From Bacteroidota bacterium (lineage in GTDB: Bacteria; Bacteroidota; Rhodothermia; Balneolales; Balneolaceae): a stretch of 9,908 nucleotides of DNA. The notes beneath the pieces are model-generated. The model made no database searches, had not been told where the DNA came from, and saw only the letters and a program-made list of their open reading frames with translations. The stretch is from positions 1 through 9,908 of the forward strand of contig JAGXIS010000076.1 of NCBI GenBank assembly GCA_024635465.1. Direction: 5' to 3'. Both the position numbers and the translations under genes were made by a program. This document shows, piece after piece, positions 8,191 through 9,908 of this stretch. Position 1 is the first letter of the stretch. Each line of letters opens with the position of its first letter.

Positions 8191-8627
8191 TCTTCAAGGA
8201 TTTGATTGGAGGTTATTAAAGAATCTGTCAGTCTTAATAGACGACGCTGTTCAGGCCAAATTATTTTATCAATAGCATCCTCTAGTGAAAACCATGCATA
8301 TTCTGAGTGCTCAGAATCAAGAATAATAGAGCTTGATCCATCGATTTCAGCAGCAAATGCCGGAATATTTAAAATTGTATCTGTGTGATGTTCGTAAAAT
8401 GAATTTACTGAAGGAATCGTCCACATAAGTTGGGGCTTAAGAGTTGTCTCTTCACTTAATTCTCGTAAAGCCGCTTCCCAATGGCTCTCACCAATTTTAA
8501 CTTTCCCTCCAATCATTCTCCATTGCCCATCATAAATTCGCCCTGCAGCTCTTTTAAACAGTAAATAGGAGATATTTTTATCTACAAGCTTATAAGGGTA
8601 TAGATCAATCAGTCTCTTTTCAGCCAC
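8169..8627 (-). CDS. NUDIX hydrolase, possibly dihydroneopterin triphosphate pyrophosphatase-like
   Basis: A 152-residue single-domain NUDIX protein that would hydrolyse a nucleoside diphosphate linked to another moiety. The NUDIX box runs from Gly41: G-x5-E47-x7-R55-E56-L57-x-E59-E60-x-T62-L63. All metal-binding glutamates are present, but the usual Gly before the last hydrophobic position is Thr62. The [14 protein letters not shown] segment and the later [14 protein letters not shown] and WPEQRRLL stretches resemble the NudB/DHNTP pyrophosphatase group more than GDP-mannose hydrolases; the substrate cannot be fixed by eye. It starts with GTG (8627-8625) eight bases before the SDR gene ends and overlaps the barrel gene at its own end. 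This looks like coupled translation within one transcript. The neighbouring sugar-nucleotide genes make a nucleotide-sugar housekeeping role possible. Confidence 0.85.
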   Translation of the reverse strand: MAEKRLIDLYPYKLVDKNISYLLFKRAAGRIYDGQWRMIGGKVKIGESHWEAALRELSEETTLKPQLMWTIPSVNSFYEHHTDTILNIPAFAAEIDGSSSIILDSEHSEYAWFSLEDAIDKIIWPEQRRLLRLTDSLITSNQILEDWHVPIS

Positions 8628-9567
8628 TTTTTGATACCTGCTCCTTGAAATATTCCATTGTTTTCAAAAGACCTTCTCTCCGGCTTGTCTTGGGCTCCCA
8701 ATTCAATACTCTTTTAGCTTTTGAAATATCAGGTTGTCTGATTTTAGGATCATCAGCCGGTAACTCCTTAAAATCAATTTCACTTTTACTTCCGGTTATT
8801 TCAATAATCTCTTTTGCAAAGTCCAGAATGGAGATCTCTTCCGGATTACCAATATTCACAGGCTCATCTTCATCACTTTTAGAAAGTCTGTAAATTCCTT
8901 CTACAAGATCATCAACATAAGTAAATGATCGGGTCTGAGAACCATCCCCAAATACAGTTATGGGTTTGTTATAGAAAGCTTGTCTAAAAAATGTTGGTAA
9001 GGCCCTTCCATCATTTAATCTCATCCGCGAACCATAGGTGTTAAAGATCCTGACGATTCTGGTTTCAATTCCATGATACCTTTGATAAGCCATTGTCATC
9101 GCTTCAGCAAATCGTTTTGCCTCATCATAAACTCCTCGATACCCGGTTGGGTTCACATTACCCCAGTAAGACTCTTTTTGGGGATGTTCAAGGGGATCTC
9201 CATAAACCTCGCTTGTGGATGCTAACAGAAATCGGGCTTTTTTGGCTCTGGCTAATCCTAATGTTTTATGCGTCCCTAATGAACCTACTTTTAACGTTTG
9301 GATTGGCATTTCAAGGTAATCGATAGGAGAAGCAGGTGATGCAAAATGAAGAATAAGATCCAAATCGCCATCCAAATCAATATATTCTGTCACATCAAAC
9401 TTAATGAATGTAAATCGTTCTTGATCCACAAGATGCTCAATATTTTCATAAGAGCCCGTGATCAAATTATCCATACAGATTACATCCCAACCCTCTTTGT
9501 GGTAACGATCACACAGATGTGAGCCTAAAAATCCTGCACCACCTGTAATTAATATTCTTTTTGCCAA
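8620..9567 (-). CDS. UDP-glucuronate decarboxylase (UXS-type extended SDR)
   Basis: A 315-residue NAD-dependent extended SDR that would convert UDP-glucuronate to UDP-xylose in the cytosol. The Rossmann motif GGAGFLG (9-15) is followed by Asp33-Asn34 for NAD ribose binding. The ASPASPIDY stretch (76-84), STSEVYGDP (117-125) and [18 protein letters not shown] (135-152), with catalytic Tyr147 and Lys151 and the UXS-type Glu120, are the decarboxylase signature. IFNTYGSRM and [13 protein letters not shown] support sugar-nucleotide binding. The length matches bacterial UXS. A UDP-glucose 4-epimerase or dTDP-glucose dehydratase is less likely given the GNVNP...YDE motif. The start is TTG (9567-9565): an in-frame TAA lies three codons upstream and no ATG fits before the Rossmann motif. 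It follows ugd by 58 bp, so substrate supply and use are adjacent. Confidence 0.9.
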   Translation of the reverse strand: MAKRILITGGAGFLGSHLCDRYHKEGWDVICMDNLITGSYENIEHLVDQERFTFIKFDVTEYIDLDGDLDLILHFASPASPIDYLEMPIQTLKVGSLGTHKTLGLARAKKARFLLASTSEVYGDPLEHPQKESYWGNVNPTGYRGVYDEAKRFAEAMTMAYQRYHGIETRIVRIFNTYGSRMRLNDGRALPTFFRQAFYNKPITVFGDGSQTRSFTYVDDLVEGIYRLSKSDEDEPVNIGNPEEISILDFAKEIIEITGSKSEIDFKELPADDPKIRQPDISKAKRVLNWEPKTSRREGLLKTMEYFKEQVSKSG

Positions 9568-9576
9568 ATTGATTTA

Positions 9577-9591
9577 AATTGAATTTCAATT
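9577..9591. repeat. 15-bp AT-rich palindrome upstream of the UXS gene
   Basis: The plus strand reads aattgaatttcaatt, seven-base perfect arms around one central base. It lies about 10 bp before the TTG start in the 58-bp gap after ugd. It could be an operator or a chance event in AT-rich DNA. No G/C stem or T-run makes it a terminator. Confidence 0.2.
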
Positions 9592-9625
9592 AAATAATTA
9601 CTGTGTCCACTCTATCAAAAATAAT

Positions 9626-9908
9626 TCACGCATTTACCGTAGGTCTGCCTACACTGATATATGTAAGTCCTGCATCATATGCTCGTTTTAAATCATATAA
9701 ATTACGTCCGTCAAAAATAACAGGACTTTTCATCACTTCTGATAAACGATCTAAACTAGGCCTTCTAAATTCATTCCACTCTGTACAAATGACCAAAGCG
9801 TCTACACTATCGATCACTGAGTCACGATCATCCATAAATTCAATGGATTTTAGTGTTTCTTCATCTATAGCATCCCTAAACGTTTCAATAGCTTCCGGAT
9901 CATATGCC
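9626..9908 (-). CDS. ugd: UDP-glucose 6-dehydrogenase, C-terminal 93 residues (runs off right edge)
   Basis: Only the end of the gene is present. UGD oxidises UDP-glucose to UDP-glucuronate with two NAD+, in the cytosol. The visible part is the C-terminal UDP-binding domain: AYDPEA at its start, then ALVICTEWNEFR, then VIFDGRNLYD (the conserved DGRN) and the usual closing YISVGRP. These elements occur in this order in UGD and the related GDP-mannose dehydrogenases; the adjacent UXS gene favours UGD. The catalytic cysteine and NAD-binding domain lie outside the window. The frame extends upstream of the first in-window ATG to the edge (9908), so the gene is cut only by the window. Confidence 0.9.
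   Translation of the reverse strand, partial: AYDPEAIETFRDAIDEETLKSIEFMDDRDSVIDSVDALVICTEWNEFRRPSLDRLSEVMKSPVIFDGRNLYDLKRAYDAGLTYISVGRPTVNA

Noticed and set aside
9589..9619. Possible promoter before the UXS gene (TTTG, then TATTTAAT after 19 bases on the minus strand)
   Set aside because: The downstream half matches the consensus poorly, and the gene is only 58 bp from ugd, so operon transcription explains it without a new promoter.

Overview
The window is an AT-rich bacterial chromosome segment of about 9.9 kb. All ten supported genes lie on the minus strand, so transcription runs from the right end to the left end. No start has a convincing Shine-Dalgarno sequence, and most leaders are simply A/T-rich. 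The best promoter candidate has the TTTG...TA-rich form known from Bacteroidota. These traits, the protein styles (a Bacteroidota-like outer-membrane barrel, a UXS-type sugar-nucleotide decarboxylase, a sufBCDS order) and the AT-richness suggest Bacteroidota or a sister phylum such as Balneolota. This placement is inference, since no rRNA or other phylogenetic marker is present.

Region 1 (9908 to about 8169) handles nucleotide sugars. It holds the C-terminal end of a UDP-glucose 6-dehydrogenase (ugd), then a UDP-glucuronate decarboxylase-type SDR, which together would make UDP-xylose from UDP-glucose. A NUDIX hydrolase follows and overlaps the SDR by 8 bp.

Region 2 (8190 to 5173) is an envelope pair. 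The first gene encodes a secreted 420-residue beta-barrel protein of surface-antigen (Omp85-like) style, and its start overlaps the NUDIX gene by 22 bp. Nine bases later comes a 581-residue putative lipoprotein with a hydrophobic hairpin, an SH3-like domain and a caspase-fold domain. In that last domain both catalytic positions appear to be replaced (His to Tyr, Cys to Glu). This pseudo-caspase is the most interesting gene in the window.

Region 3 (5144 to 4148) is a short-form phosphate acetyltransferase (pta), followed by an intrinsic terminator whose hairpin loop contains the pta stop codon.

Region 4 (about 4019 to 1) is the SUF iron-sulfur cluster assembly operon, sufB-sufC-sufD-sufS. It has its own candidate promoter and an imperfect palindrome in the probable 5' leader. 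sufC/sufD and sufD/sufS are joined stop-to-start, and sufS runs off the left edge. SufBCD forms the scaffold-ATPase complex and SufS supplies persulfide sulfur. No Rrf2/IscR-type regulator gene is visible beside it.

Four of the nine visible starts are GTG or TTG, and these must be read as such to get intact N termini. No mobile elements, CRISPR arrays, tRNA or rRNA genes were seen. The remaining open frames on the plus strand are shadows of the minus-strand genes.
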